Below are positions 30,501 to 40,438 of a stretch of 64,000 nt of DNA, piece after piece; positions within the stretch are counted from its first letter, which is position 1, and every line of letters begins with the position of its first letter. Both the position numbers and the translations under genes were made by a program. The notes under the pieces are model-generated. The model worked only from the letters and a program-made list of their open reading frames with translations. It did no database searches and had not been told where the DNA came from. This DNA comes from Tricholoma matsutake (taxonomy: Eukaryota; Basidiomycota; Agaricomycetes; Agaricales; Tricholomataceae). The stretch is taken from NCBI GenBank assembly GCA_026075535.2, contig AP026539.1, positions 7,936,001-8,000,000 on the forward strand. The letters are read 5' to 3'.

Positions 30501-31405
30501 CCTGGGCTTCTGCCCAGGTCGAGGAAGACACTCTTGTCGTCGCAGTGGACGCTTCGGTGCCCACAGATGCCAAATTTCAAGCTGTCGCCTGCGCTCTTGT
30601 CTTCGGACAGGGAGAGCAGGTAGATCGCGTTGTCTCAGCTTCTGGGAGGAGGACCCCCCCAGAAGTTGAACTCTTTGCTCTCCAACTGGGCGTCTCGGCT
30701 GCGTGCAGCAGAGGATGCAAAAAGTTGGTGATATTCTCGGATTCTACTACGGGCATTGAGTCCCTAATTGATCCTAAACCACGCTCTGAGCAAATCTTTG
30801 CTCTGGACGCTTGTCGCTCCCTTCGTCCCTGGCTAGCTGGGGACGAGGGGAGGAACGTTACATTCTGGCACGTCCCCTCGAAGTTCGAGTGGAACGTTCA
30901 CAAGATGGCTCATGATGTAGCTACATCTACCAAGATCTCCGTGGGCAGACACCCGCGGACGCCTCTAGACTACCTTAGAAATCAGGTCGAAAAGGCCGTT
31001 TGTAAGGATTGGCACACCCGGTTCGCAGATCCTGCGTACCGTGGACGACATTTCTACCAGCTCAAAGGAGTCGGTGGAAAGCCTGTATTACCCTCAACTC
31101 ACAAAGGTGGGCCTTGGCTGAAAGTTATGGGGAGCAACACTACACTGACTTCCCGTTCAACTCGCATGATCACTGGCCATGCTCCTATAGGGGAGTATCG
31201 CCAACGCTTATCCCTTGACGGGGAGTACCAATGCTGGTGTCTTGGTCCTGACATACAAACCCGGGACCATCTGCTACGCGTCTGCCCCAGGGTGGACCGC
31301 AAAGAAACTTGTGCTAGCCCCGACTCCGTCGAAGGCTTCCACGAATTCATGGACAATAACCCAGTGCTTGGGTCGTTCAACTCACTTGCGTGGGACCCAG
31401 GATAG
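27536..31405 (+). CDS. L6 ORF2: endonuclease-reverse transcriptase-RNase H
   Basis: Intact, 1289 aa. The AP-like endonuclease covers about residues 1-240 (N17, E43 in IQEPPW, GDFN 156-159, SDH 237-239). The reverse transcriptase covers about 480-800 (first Asp in AFDIAQFF near 590, GQGSALSP, YVDD 683-686). RNase H covers about 1000-1130 (D1005, E1045, D1069). A C-terminal CX1CX9HX4C finger lies at 1233-1250. It would nick target DNA and prime reverse transcription from the nick. All catalytic motifs are present. Start choice: the ATG abuts the ORF1 stop, suggesting termination-reinitiation. Tad1-like clade by domain order and RT style; an arthropod I-group LINE is the less likely alternative. 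Confidence 0.93.
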   Translation: MRDRLRSTPQLRVFSQNVNCNWGYMDSLLADFVDDYDLLFIQEPPWRLIRHTPSAHNREGEEVIGAPMSPNWGTLVRPSGIDSPPRVAVYFANSIANLRPGLRRDLIDDCDILLFSLGIGEDVMLLANVYSDSQHAAITLLFENIMLIPHLHFMCGDFNVRHATWDPQGPEHSIHADHLVETATALGLTRALPVVEGPTHFPPQQGLHPTVINLMFVPTDLRFVLYCEIIPEARGTSDHAPLTLVLPGPGSLVPVTKWSIKKGSEEEASYRDAVSSALTPWLDWHGDTSAEIDDVVSAISTSFNKAWENHAKESRLGKSSKGWWTDECSGALDAYRASRDEEDWKLYRKVMRHAKRDFFDDCIQEVATMNRRPWDLMSWTRQRNLPSYEAISYQGEPCNDLDSLWAALDGSYNAASDRVVDLSILDELDPVPERAWISFSVTEMKEALNACSSRSAPGPDHVTWSHLKHWCSNPEVAGLITRIAEACITAGHWPDHFKESLSVIIPKPGKPNYSTPKSFRPIVLLNTLGKLVEKMLSRRLQFDGVAHEAFEQNQFGGVAQRSTEDAGIYLTHLVRAGWAKGLKTSVVAFDIAQFFPSLNHQVLLEIISQSGFPAQVVNFFRSYLVGRKTTYKWNAFSSGSFAADVGVGQGSALSPVLSALYLTPIMKLFRRSEIGRDVDLMSYVDDGTLIARSPQLEDNLPLLKKAYGWVFQAFTSLGLVLEHDESEIFHFSRARRFTPLPIDLGFAPYTGNTPLKPKVTWRYLGFFFDRKLSFKEHTRFYSTKALTTARAMGMLGNSVRGLTPMQKRLLYRSCVVPIMTYGLRLWHFKGARVKGVIKTLAQVQSIAARWILGAFRTTPIGGLESIAGLLPMQLLLRRLVDRGVFRTPLLAPSHPLRAILGPNHVGTTHSHELGLWGGNVLDTLNLQGPSVASAAALALVPGDEFDPFGEENTPGNRVKDLFPTRFSSHRLTSKEEEARNSYKSDLDKAWASAQVEEDTLVVAVDASVPTDAKFQAVACALVFGQGEQVDRVVSASGRRTPPEVELFALQLGVSAACSRGCKKLVIFSDSTTGIESLIDPKPRSEQIFALDACRSLRPWLAGDEGRNVTFWHVPSKFEWNVHKMAHDVATSTKISVGRHPRTPLDYLRNQVEKAVCKDWHTRFADPAYRGRHFYQLKGVGGKPVLPSTHKGGPWLKVMGSNTTLTSRSTRMITGHAPIGEYRQRLSLDGEYQCWCLGPDIQTRDHLLRVCPRVDRKETCASPDSVEGFHEFMDNNPVLGSFNSLAWDPG

Positions 31406-31930
31406 GTTGTGCGCGCAGGGCGTATGACCCCCGTCTGGTTCTGGCTAGTGTTATCGGTATGTCGGGGTGGCCGTAGGGCACCAGACGAGTCCGTTAACCC
31501 TCATAAAGGGGGCCCACCCATGTTCAGGAGCGTCTGTCAGGGAGGGGGGACACGAAGCCAGGTACCGGTTCGGGGAGGCGCCTGAGCGCTTTCAGATCCG
31601 CTGTCGGTTATGCGTTACGACGACTCCAGTCGACTACGCTCTCCTTTCCGAGCTGAGAGGCTCACGTCGGGGCGGCATTATCCCCTAAATCTTGCACTCA
31701 TACCCGTAGGGATTCGGGGAACACGACATCGTCAAGCTCAGGTTGTCGGTACGCCACCACTGGCAAGTCCGTTTACTCGATAAAGGGGGCCTCCTTAGTA
31801 GTCAGCGCAGTTATCCAGGTGGTTGGTGCGAAGGTTAGCAGGGGGAGGACTTGGGCTGGGCGTAGTGTACTTCGTTTGTATGTCTCTACCGCGGACTGCG
31901 ATCGGGCGCCGCGTTATAAATTTTTGACCC
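31406..31930 (+). other. L6 3' UTR with terminal motif
   Basis: A 525-nt non-coding tail with the CCTTTC-N6-GAGAGG hairpin near 31651-31668 and the shared terminal CCGCGG...TTATAAA...TTGACCC motif just before poly-A. It also has a purine/C-rich inverted pair: CCCTCATAAAGGGGGCCC (about 31498-31515) and CTCGATAAAGGGGGCC (about 31777). Confidence 0.75.
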
Positions 31931-32686
31931 AAAAAAAAAAAAAAAAAAAAAACTCCTGCTCGATGTTGGTAGCAACGTCGAGACTGCAATTCTTGTCTGA
32001 TTTTCAATCGGATTTCACCATCACGAACGCTCTCGGCGTCTCCAGGCTTGCCCTGATTTGCTAAGAGATCCGTCTATCCGATCTCCGGGGATGTCTCGGT
32101 CATTGTTTCCAACAGTGACTGCTATCTGTCTCGTTCCCCTTGGCTTCGAGGATCCTGGCTAGGTGAGTGATGTCTATGAAAGAGTAGTCTGGGTCCCTAT
32201 GGGGGCTTAGAGTGGGTGTGGGATGCCTGCTTCAATGCTCGCCCAAGTAGAAGCGCTTGTTTAGCTGGGGGAGGTCTGGCTTAGGGGGAAGGACGTTCTT
32301 ACTGGACTGCTGGCCGTCTGGGAGGCTCCCAGCCTCCATACTCTGTGAGTTTCTATTACTAGAGACATGCTACACTGACTACCCGTTGGAATACACCATC
32401 GTTAAAAGGGGCCGGGCGATGGTGCCCCCTGACAGCTAGGTCGACGCTCTGGTGGCCGCTACTCACCACCAACTCTCTACCTCCGGTGCTCACTCTTCTA
32501 GGGTGTTATGACCCGGGTTCAATCTTCTCCCACTGGGTTACAGGATGTGCGGCCTGTCCCCCCCTTGGAGCGTTCAGAGGCAGTATCGGGTGGACCCGGA
32601 ATAGAGATAAGGGACCAACTGTTATCGATGGCACGCTACGTATCTTGATTTCTACTATCAACTACTAGCACTAACTTCCCCTCTCA

Positions 32687-33220
32687 ATGCCTAAACGACG
32701 AACCAGAGCCCAAACACCACGCTGGGGTCTACATGACCCCTCCCTGATTACGGGCGACATCTATGACGATGGCGTCCAAGACTACGACACCCAGTACGAT
32801 CAAGACGATCCGGATGTAGCTACTGCCCTACAGGCAGTTAGAGATCTATGGGCTGGAGAAGACCTCTCCGACCCTGAGGATGACGAGGACTCTCTTGCTA
32901 TGCAAGAGGCCCTCAATTACGCTGAGAGCAGCCCCAAGCTGGCCTCGAGGCAAACGATAGACCGTGTGCTGTGGGCGCAGGACATCCATGTCGCACATAA
33001 ACGATGGACTCGCAGTCTCGAACGCAAGGACATGTACTCACAGGAGCTCGGCATTGCCGAGCTCTTCTATCCAGAGGCATCCCCTGCCCCGTTACTGCCT
33101 TTGCCCCCCATCCCTGAGTTGGGGGAGGACGAAGTGCCGTTATCTGTGAATGAGAGGCTGGAAATCGAAGCCACCTCTCATGCCATGCTACACCAACTCG
33201 ACGTGATGACCATGTTTATT
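32687..33220 (+). CDS. SA protein gene of s8, N-terminal part
   Basis: ATG 32687 (MPKRRTRAQTPRWGLHD). It is open through the acidic region (YDDGVQDYDTQYDQDD), Pro-rich linker and IPELGEDE to MTMFI, where s9 enters. Joined with 35391-35666 it is exactly 270 codons (269 aa), so before s9 arrived this was an intact gene. Confidence 0.82.
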
Positions 33221-33223
33221 ATC

Positions 33224-35375
33224 CGCTCCTTGACTTGTTACAACCACCATAAATAGTGGTAAACACCCCTGCTCAACGTTGCATCCGTCCATCCGATCTC
33301 TGTGGATGCCCCGGTCACTGTTTTTGACAGTGTCTGCTATTCGTCTCGTTCTCCTGGGCTTCGAGGATCCTGGTTAGGTGAGTGCTGGCAATGAAAGAGT
33401 AGTCTGGGCCCCTATGGGGGCTTAGAGTGGGTGTGGGATGCCTACTTCAATGCTCGCCCAAGTCGTCGCATTCGTTTAGCTGGGGGAGGTCTGGTTCAGG
33501 AGGAGGGACATATTCACTGGATTGTGGGTCGTCTGGGAGGCTTCCTACCTCCATGCTGTGTGAGTTTCTACATCTAGAGACCTGCTACACTGACTACCTA
33601 TTGGAATACACCATCGTTAAAAGGGGCCGGGCAATGGTGCCCCCTGGTGGCTAGGTCGACGCTCTGGTGGCCGCTATTCACCACCGACTCTTTACCTCCG
33701 GCACTCACACCCTTGAGGTGTTTGGAACTGGGTTCAATCGTCCCTCCCAATCGGCAGCAGGATTTGCGGCCTGCCTGCCCCCTCGGAGCGTCTGGAGGCT
33801 GTGTCGGGTGGACCCGGAATTGAGATAAGGGACGTCTGTTATCATTATCACGCTACGTATCTTGACTTCTACCGTCATCTACTTGTGCTAAATCATCCTC
33901 AATGCCCTCTGCAAACCGTAGAGCGCGAACTCGACACCAGGTGGCTCATGGCGACCCCCTCCTATACACAAACACCGACTTCGCCGACTTCGACGACAAT
34001 TACCTCCCAGAGTTCGGACACGTCTCCCTGAGCGGATGGGACTCTGATGTGGCTAACCAGTTCCACAATCTTTGGGCGGAGGATGACTCCTCTGACCTGC
34101 CAGACGACGATGACGGCTCTGCCACCGGCGGAGACGTCGAATTCATTCCGGGTCTCACTGAGCTAGCCTCGCAGGAGACGATAAACCGCTTCTTGGCATC
34201 ACAAGTGATAGCCGATGAGGTGCATGATCTGGCTCTCAAGCTTGGGCTCGAGGCCAACAACAATCAAGAGCTCGGCATCGCCGAGCTCCTCTATCCAGAG
34301 GGGCAGCAGGAGCAATCTGTGCTGCCCCTCCCCACATCACCGGGTTCATCCGCCATCCCAGAGTTGGTGGAGGATGAGCCTCCGTTGACGAGAGATGAGA
34401 GGGTGGACATAACATCCACCTCTCATGGCTTTCTACATTTACTGGAGGCTATGACGATTTTCGTCGGTACCATCCGAGTATCCGCCGTTCCGCTCATTGA
34501 GAGGAATGCATGGCGTCAGATGGCATGGGAACTATTCACAACCACCTGGCGATTGTCCGAGCCAATGTCGGCAGAACTAGCAGCTGCCGGATTGCCTCTC
34601 GATCTCACGTCACCGGCAGCCTTCAGGGCTTCCTATGCGGCTAGGCAGGCAGCTCATGCAGAGCTCCATCATGAGGAACCCTCGTCCTCATCACAACGCC
34701 GTCATCCTCGAGGTCCTCGGAGACAGCTGCGCTGCAACCTATAGGGGAACACCCCTCCACAACCACGCCCACCAAATAATTGGTGGCCGATATCGGGATA
34801 GTGACATTTTGTCGCTTCCCTCCACCTTCCCCCCTCTGCGGGGGGGACGTTGTCATCGAGTGCATGCACATGTCGGCATTTGCTCGAAGGGGGGCCTCGG
34901 CCCCCCTGCCTACGGTAGTTCCGGTGAATAACCAGGTGAACAACCAGCTACCACATCTCTGTCACTCGTGCGCAAACACGGTGATGGTCCACCCCATTCG
35001 TCTGGGGTGGTCAATCCTCGCTGGCTGGAAGTAGGCTATCGGTTATTCCTCCCGCAAGGGGGGATTTACGGTGAATTGACACTACTGCGCCTGATCTGAC
35101 TTCGGTTGGATATGTGGCCGGGGGACCGGTTGGTACCAGTGGGCGACCTAATGGCTAGATTCGGGAGGGGGAGGCTTCCCCTCCGGATTATTGCCTTTCC
35201 TGGCTGAGAGGCCAACGTCTGTGGCACTGCCCGCCTAAAGTGGCTAAAACGAGGACCTGGGTGGGAGATGGGCAAGGGGAACGCGTAGATATAGTAGTAC
35301 CCTAGTCTGTACCCTGCTCCGCGGACTGCGATCGAGCCCCGCATTATAAATTGTTGACCCAAAAAAAAAAAAAAA
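33224..35375 (+). mobile_element. s9: S element, SB subfamily
   Basis: Flanked by ATGACCATGTTTATT (33206-33220 and 35376-35390), with three extra bases ATC before CGCTCC. It lacks about 100 nt of leader between GTTGCA and TCCGTCCATCC (at about 33281), the segment holding the TCCGAT/ATCGGA stem, so that part is not essential for mobility. It ends TTGACCC + A16. Confidence 0.92.
33902..34744 (+). CDS. S-element protein, SB type (s9)
   Basis: Intact 280-aa ORF (MPSANRRARTRHQ). Its N-terminal 100 residues differ from SA but are also acidic (DFADFDDNYLPEFG, DDSSDLPDDDD). They are followed by QELGIAELLYPE, a Gln/Pro/Ser linker, IPELVEDEPPL and the shared core (RNAWRQMAWELFTTTWRLS, PLDLTSPAAFRASYAA), then an arginine-rich tail. 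The strong match to SA in the core against weak similarity elsewhere suggests a constrained domain. Function unknown. Confidence 0.8.
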   Translation: MPSANRRARTRHQVAHGDPLLYTNTDFADFDDNYLPEFGHVSLSGWDSDVANQFHNLWAEDDSSDLPDDDDGSATGGDVEFIPGLTELASQETINRFLASQVIADEVHDLALKLGLEANNNQELGIAELLYPEGQQEQSVLPLPTSPGSSAIPELVEDEPPLTRDERVDITSTSHGFLHLLEAMTIFVGTIRVSAVPLIERNAWRQMAWELFTTTWRLSEPMSAELAAAGLPLDLTSPAAFRASYAARQAAHAELHHEEPSSSSQRRHPRGPRRQLRCNL

Positions 35376-35390
35376 ATGACCATGTTTATT

Positions 35391-35666
35391 GGTACCGTCC
35401 GTACATCTGCCGTTCCCCATGCAGAGAGGAACGCATGGCGCCAAATGGCCTGGGAGTTATTCACGACCACCTGGCGATTGTCTGAGACAATGTCGGCAGA
35501 ACTAGCAGCCATTCCGACACCTCTCGATCTCACGTCTCTGGCAGCTTTCCGGGCTTCCTACGCGGCGGTGCACACTGCTCAATCAGAGCCTCAATCTGGG
35601 GAACCCTCGTCCCCAGCACGGCGCCGTCGTCCTCGAGGTCCTCGTGGACAGCAGCGCCGCAACTAG
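35391..35666 (+). CDS. SA protein gene of s8, C-terminal part
   Basis: Continues the frame at GTVRTSAVPHAERNAWRQ after s9 and runs to the arginine-rich tail RRRRPRGPRGQQRRN and stop at 35666. It includes the whole conserved core. Confidence 0.82.
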   Translation, partial: GTVRTSAVPHAERNAWRQMAWELFTTTWRLSETMSAELAAIPTPLDLTSLAAFRASYAAVHTAQSEPQSGEPSSPARRRRPRGPRGQQRRN

Positions 35667-36327
35667 TACAGGGGTCTATCCCCTCTACATTTTTTTTTTT
35701 TTTTTTTTTTGGGTCAACAATTTATAACGCGGGGCTCGATCGCAGTCCGCGGAGCAGGATACAAACTTGGGTACTACTGTAACTACGCTTCCCCTCGCCC
35801 ACATCCTACCCAGGTCCTCGTTTTAGCCACTTTAGGCGGGCAGTGCCACAGACGTTGGCCTCTCAGCCAGGAAAGGCAATAATCTGGAGGGGGGCCCCCC
35901 CTCCCGAAGCTAGCCATTAACTCGTCCACCAGTGCAGAACGGTCCCCCAGCCACATATCCAACCGAAGTCAGATCAGGCGCGGCCGTGTTAATTCACTGT
36001 AAATCCCCCCTTGCAGGAGGAATAACCGTCTGCATACTCCTGGCCAGCGAGGATTGACCACCCCAGACGAATGAGGTGGACCATCACCGCGCTCCCGCAC
36101 GAGTGACAGAGATGTGGTAGCTGGTTGCTCACCTGGTTATTCACCGGAACTACCGTGGATAGGGGGCCAAGGCCCCCTTCGAGTAGATGCCGTCGAGGGC
36201 ATACGCTCGGTAACAACGTCCCCCCCGTAGCGGGGAGAAGGTAGAGGGGAGCAACAGACTGCCACTATCCCGATATCGGCCACCAACTAATTGGTGGGAG
36301 TAGATGTGGGGGGGTGACACCCCCCTT

Positions 36328-36382
36328 TCAGTAGCGGCGCTGCTGTGCTCGAGGACCTCGAGGATGGCGGCGTTGTGATGAG
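36328..36382 (-). CDS. SB protein gene of s10, last codons
   Basis: Minus-strand end of the s10 ORF after s11: SSQRRHPRGPRAQQRRY and stop TGA (36328-36330). Joined to 39441-38657 it gives exactly 280 codons (279 aa), so the gene was intact before s11. Confidence 0.75.
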
Positions 36383-36398
36383 GACGAGGGTTCCCCAT

Positions 36399-38654
36399 TT
36401 TTTTTTTTTTTTGGGGTCAACAATTTATAACGCGGGGCTCGATCGCAGTCCGCGGGTCAAGATACAAACAAGGTACTACTAAGACTACGCATTCCCTATG
36501 TCCGCATCCCACACCAGGTCCCTTGCAGAAGCCACGTTACGGCGGGCGTACCAGCGTTGTCCTCTCAGACAGGAAAGGCAATAATCTGTAGGGGAGGGGC
36601 CCCCCCCACAAAGGCTAGCCGTTAGTTCGCCGTCTGGTGCTATCTCGGTCCCCCCGGCCACATATCCGACCGAAGTCAGATCAGGCGCAAGCAGTGTCAA
36701 TTCACCGTAAGTCCTCCCTTGCGGGAAGAGTAACCGTCTTTCACCAGACAACGAGGATTGACCACCCCAGGTGAGTGAGGTGGACCATCACTGTGTCGAC
36801 GCACAAGTGACAGTGACGAGGCAGCTGGTTATTCACCGGAACTGCCGTAACTGGTTATTCACCGGAGTTACTGTAGGTAGGGGGTCGAAGCCCCCCCCTC
36901 GAGCAAATGCTACTCTGAGCATGCACTCGGTGACATCATCCCTCCCGCAGTGGGGGGAAGGTAAAGGGCGGCGACGTATTGTCACCATCCCAACAACAGC
37001 CCTGGTGGGCGGTGAAGAGAAGGGGAAGTCCCCTTCTTCAAGCTCGGCGTGGTCGTTGGCGGGGGCCACGAGGACGTCGACGCCGTTCCGAGGACAAGGG
37101 TTCCTCAGTTGGAGGCTCTGCCGCTGGTGGAGCAGACTGAGCCGCCTGCATCGCCGCATAGGAAGCCTGAAAGGCTGCCGGAGACGTAAGGTCGAGGGGA
37201 GCCGATGCCGCGCGAAGCGACTCCATCATGCTCCCTGAGAATCGCCAGGTGGTGGTGAAGAGCTCCCACGCCATCTGACGCCAAGAGTTCCTGTCGTTGA
37301 GAGGAACCGCGGACACTCGGACAGTACCTACAAAGGAGGTCATCATGTCCAGTAAATGTAACATGGCATCAGAGGTGGCTTCGATTTCCAGCCTCTGATC
37401 CCTAGATAGCGGCACTTCGTCCTCCACCAACTCAGGGATGGGGGGCCAAGGCGGTGGTGGGGCAGTGGATGCCTCCGGATAAAGGAGCTCAGCGATGCCG
37501 AGCTCCTGTGAATATATATCCTCCTTCGGGAGGCTACGAACCCAGCGCTTGTGTTCGATGTCGACACCAAGTGCCCATCATACACGATCGATCGTTTTCC
37601 TCGAGGAAAGCCTAGGCCCCCCCTCGGCAAAAAGAAGAGCCTCTTGCATAGCAAGAGAGTCGTCGTCGTCATCATCGTTAGGGTCGGAGAGGTCTTCCCC
37701 GGCCCATAGATCTCTAGCTGCCCTGAAAGCAGCTGCTACCTCCGATTCGTCTTGCACGAACCGGGTGTCGTAGTCTTGGACGTCATCATCAAAGATGTCG
37801 CCCGTGATCAAAACGGGGTCGCGTAGACCCCGATGTGGTGGTTGGCCTCTAGTTCGCCGTTTGGGCATTGAGAGTGTGTGTATTAGTGCTAGTAGATGAT
37901 GGTAGAAGTCAAGATACGTAGCGTAGCGTGATAACGATAACAGACGGTCCCTTATCTCAATTCCGGGTCCACCCGACACAGCCTCCAGATGCTCCGAGGG
38001 GGCAGGCAGGCTGCAAATCCTGCTGCCAATTGGGAGGAACGATTGAACCCGGTTCCAGACACCTCAAGGGTGTGAGTGCCGGAGGTAAAGAGTCGGTGGT
38101 GAGTAGCGGCCACCAGAGCGTCGACCTAGCCACCAGGGGGCACCATCGCCCGGCCCCTTTTAACGATGGTGTATTCCAATAGGTAGTCAGTGTAGCAGGT
38201 CTCTAGATGTAGAAACTCACACAGCATGGAGGTAGGAAGCCTCCCAGACGACCCACAATCCAGTGAATATGTCCCTCCTCCTGAACCAGACCTCCCCCAG
38301 CTAAACGAATGCGACGACTTGGGCGAGCGTTGAAGTAGGCATCCCACACCCACTCTAAGCCCCCATAGGGGCCCAGACTACTCTTTCATTGCCAACACTC
38401 ACCTAACCAGGATCCTCGAAGCCCAGGAGAGCGAGACGAATAGCAGACACTGTCAAAAACAGTGACCGGGGCATCCACAGAGATCGGATGGACGGATCTC
38501 TTAGCAAATCAGGGCAGGCCTGGAGTCGCCGAGAGCGTTCGTGATGACGAAATCCGATCGAAAATCGGACCAAAATTGAGGTGTCGACGTCGCGTGCAAC
38601 GTTGAGCAGAGGTGTTTACCACTGTTTATGGTGGTTGTAACAAGTCAAGGAGCG
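36399..38654 (-). mobile_element. s11: S element, divergent SD subfamily
   Basis: A complete 2.26-kb minus-strand copy in the s10 ORF, flanked by GACGAGGGTTCCCCAT (36383-36398 and 38657-38672). Poly-T is 36399-36412 and the 5' end is at 38654. Its 3' UTR is clearly divergent from SA, SB and SC (for example the tail-proximal part 36450-36560). It still keeps CTTCCC-GCAA-GGGAGG, a compensated version of the GNRA hairpin. Its leader is close to SB. Confidence 0.92.
37038..37868 (-). pseudogene. SD-type S protein gene of s11, one nonsense codon
   Basis: A 277-codon minus-strand frame from ATG 37868 (MPKRRTRGQPPHRGL). It is broken by one TGA after KTIDRV (about 37578-37580), where SA has L in RVLWAQ. 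Acidic segments, QELGIAELLYPE, IPELVEDEVPLS, NSWRQMAWELFTTTWRFS, PLDLTSPAAF and a basic tail are all present. It is the most divergent relative in the window and the best evidence that the core is under constraint. Confidence 0.78.
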
Positions 38655-38656
38655 CC

Positions 38657-39441
38657 GACGAGGGTTCCCCATGATGGAGCTCTGCATGAGCTGCCTGCCT
38701 AGCCGCGTAGGAAGCCCTGAAGGCTGCCGGTGACGTGAGGTCGAGAGGCAATCCGGCAGCTGCTAGTTCTGCCGACATTGGCTCGGACAATCGCCAGGTG
38801 GTCGTGAATAACTCCCAGGCCATCTGACGCCATGCGTTCCTCTCAATGAGCGGAACGGCGGATACTCGGACGGTACCGACGAAAATCGTCATAGCCTCCA
38901 GTAAATGTAGAAAGCCATGAGAGGTGGACGTTATGTCCACCCTCTCATCTCTCGACAACGGAGGCTCATCCTCCACCAACTCTGGGATGGCGGATGAACC
39001 CGGTGATGTGGGGAGGGGCGGCACAGATTGCTCCTGCTGCCCCTCTGGATAGAGGAGCTCGGCGATGCCGAGCTCTTGATTGTTGTTGGCCTCGAGCCCA
39101 AGCTCGAGAGCCAGATCATGCACCTCGTCGGCTATCACTTGTGATGCCAAGAAGCGGTTTATCGTCTCCTGCGAGGCTAGCTCGGTGAGACCCGGGATGA
39201 ATTCGACGTCTCCGCCTGTGGCAGAGCTGTCATCGTCGTCTGGCAGGTCGGAGGAGTCATCCTCCGCCCAAAGATTGTGGAACTGGTTAGCCACATCAGA
39301 GTCCCATCCGCTCAGGGAGACGTGTCCGAACTCTGGGAGGTAGTTGTCGTCGAAGTCGGCGAAGTCGGTGTTTGTGTATAGGAGGGGGTCGCCATGAGCC
39401 GCCTGGTGTCGAGTTCGCGCTCTACGGTTCGTAGAGGGCAT
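38657..39441 (-). CDS. SB protein gene of s10, main part
   Basis: ATG at 39441 (MPSTNRRARTRHQ). It is open through the acidic region, QELGIAELLYPE, IPELVEDE and the RNAWRQMAWELF core to LHHGEPSS at the s11 target site. It continues at 36382-36328. Confidence 0.8.
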
Positions 39442-39803
39442 TGAGGATGATTTAGCACAAGTAGATGACAGTAGAAGTCAAGATACGTAGCGTGTTAACG
39501 ATAACAGACGGTCCCTTATCTCAATTCCGGGTCCACCCGACACAGCCTCCAGACGCTCCGAGGGGGCAGACAGGCCGCAAATCCTGCTGCAGATTGGGAG
39601 GGGCGATTGAACCCGGTTCCGAACACCTCGAGGGTGTGAGTGCCGGAGGTAAAGAGTCGGTGGTAAGTAGTGGCCACCAGAGCGTTGACCTAGCCACCAG
39701 GGGGCACCATCGCCCGGCCCCTTTTAATGATGGTGTATTCCAATGGGTAGTCAGTGTAGCAGGTCTCTATAGGTAGAAACTCACGCAGCATGGAGGTAGG
39801 AAG

Positions 39804-40186
39804 TGGTAAACACCTCTGCTCAACGTTGCACGCGACGTCGACACCTCAATTTTGGTCCGATTTTCGATCGGATTTCGCCATCACGAACGCTCTCGGCGAC
39901 TCCAGGCCTGCCCTGATTTGCTAAGAGATCCATCCATCCGATCTCTGTGGATGCCCCGGTCACTGTTTTTGACAGTGTCTGCTATTCGTCTCGCTCTCCT
40001 GGGCTTCGAGGATCCTGGTTAGGTGAGTGTTGGCAATGAAAGAGTAGTCTGGGCCCCTATGGGGGCTTAGAGTGGGTGTGGGATGCCTACTTCAATGCTC
40101 GCCCAAGTCGTCGCATTCGTTTAGCTGGGGGAGGTCTGGTTCAGGAGAAGGGACATATTCACGGGATTGTGGGTCGTCTGGGAGGC
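39804..40186 (+). other. Inverted 383-bp segment of the s10 leader
   Basis: The segment reads as plus-strand S leader (TGGTAAACACC to GTCTGGGAGGC) within a minus-strand element. Flipping it restores a continuous leader: GGTAGGAAG joins CCTCCCAG, and GTTTACCA joins CTATTTATGG. No bases appear lost. It is a simple internal inversion, not a separate S copy. Confidence 0.75.
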
Positions 40187-40438
40187 TATTTATGGTGGTT
40201 GTAACAAGTCAAGGAGTGTGGTGATCCCCCTCTACATTCATGGCCACCAAGCAACTGGTGGCCACTATCAGGATGGTGACACGGCGTTGCTTCCCTATAC
40301 CTTCCCCCCACTGCGGGGGGGACGATGTCATCGAGTGCATGCACATGTGTGCATTTGCTCGAGGGGGGTCTCGGCCCCCTACTTACGGCGGTCACGGTGA
40401 ATAACCAGGTGAACAACCACCCGCCTTGTTACTGTCAC

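Larger units (their letters stand above)
23611..31952 (+). mobile_element. L6: full-length LINE with open ORF1 and ORF2, holding s7
   Basis: 5' terminus ATCACTTCTTGTCTTG at 23611, leader, ORF1, ORF2, 3' UTR, L terminus and poly-A 31931-31952. Without s7 and one copy of its duplication it is 6467 nt, the same as L9. Both frames are open apart from s7, so the pre-s7 element looks potentially competent. The right flank is S leader sequence and the left flank is s6, with no shared duplication. One side has therefore been rearranged since insertion. Confidence 0.9.
35691..40218 (-). mobile_element. s10: SB element, interrupted by s11, with inner inversion
   Basis: A minus-strand copy inserted in the s8 3' UTR. 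The target duplication is ATCCCC(C)TCTACAT (35678-35690 and 40224-40237), one C different. Pieces are 35691-36398 and 38657-40218. Part of its leader, 39804-40186, is flipped. The last 32 nt (40187-40218) again have normal minus orientation and end ...CAAGGAGTG; five extra bases follow. Confidence 0.88.
31953..40438 (+). mobile_element. s8: SA element, interrupted by s9 and s10, 5' end lost
   Basis: Plus-strand pieces 31953-33220, 35391-35690 and 40238-40438. It begins at CTCCTGCTCGATGTTGG, about 47 nt into the S leader, directly after the L6 poly-A. The same leader variant is seen in s17 (63910 onward). The 3' UTR is cut at 40438 by the poly-T of s12, so its own poly-A is missing. Both inner insertions have clear target duplications. 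Confidence 0.85.

Noticed and set aside
39804..40186. A separate 5'-truncated plus-strand S copy
   Set aside because: Its edges match the flanking s10 leader exactly when flipped, so it is an inverted part of s10.
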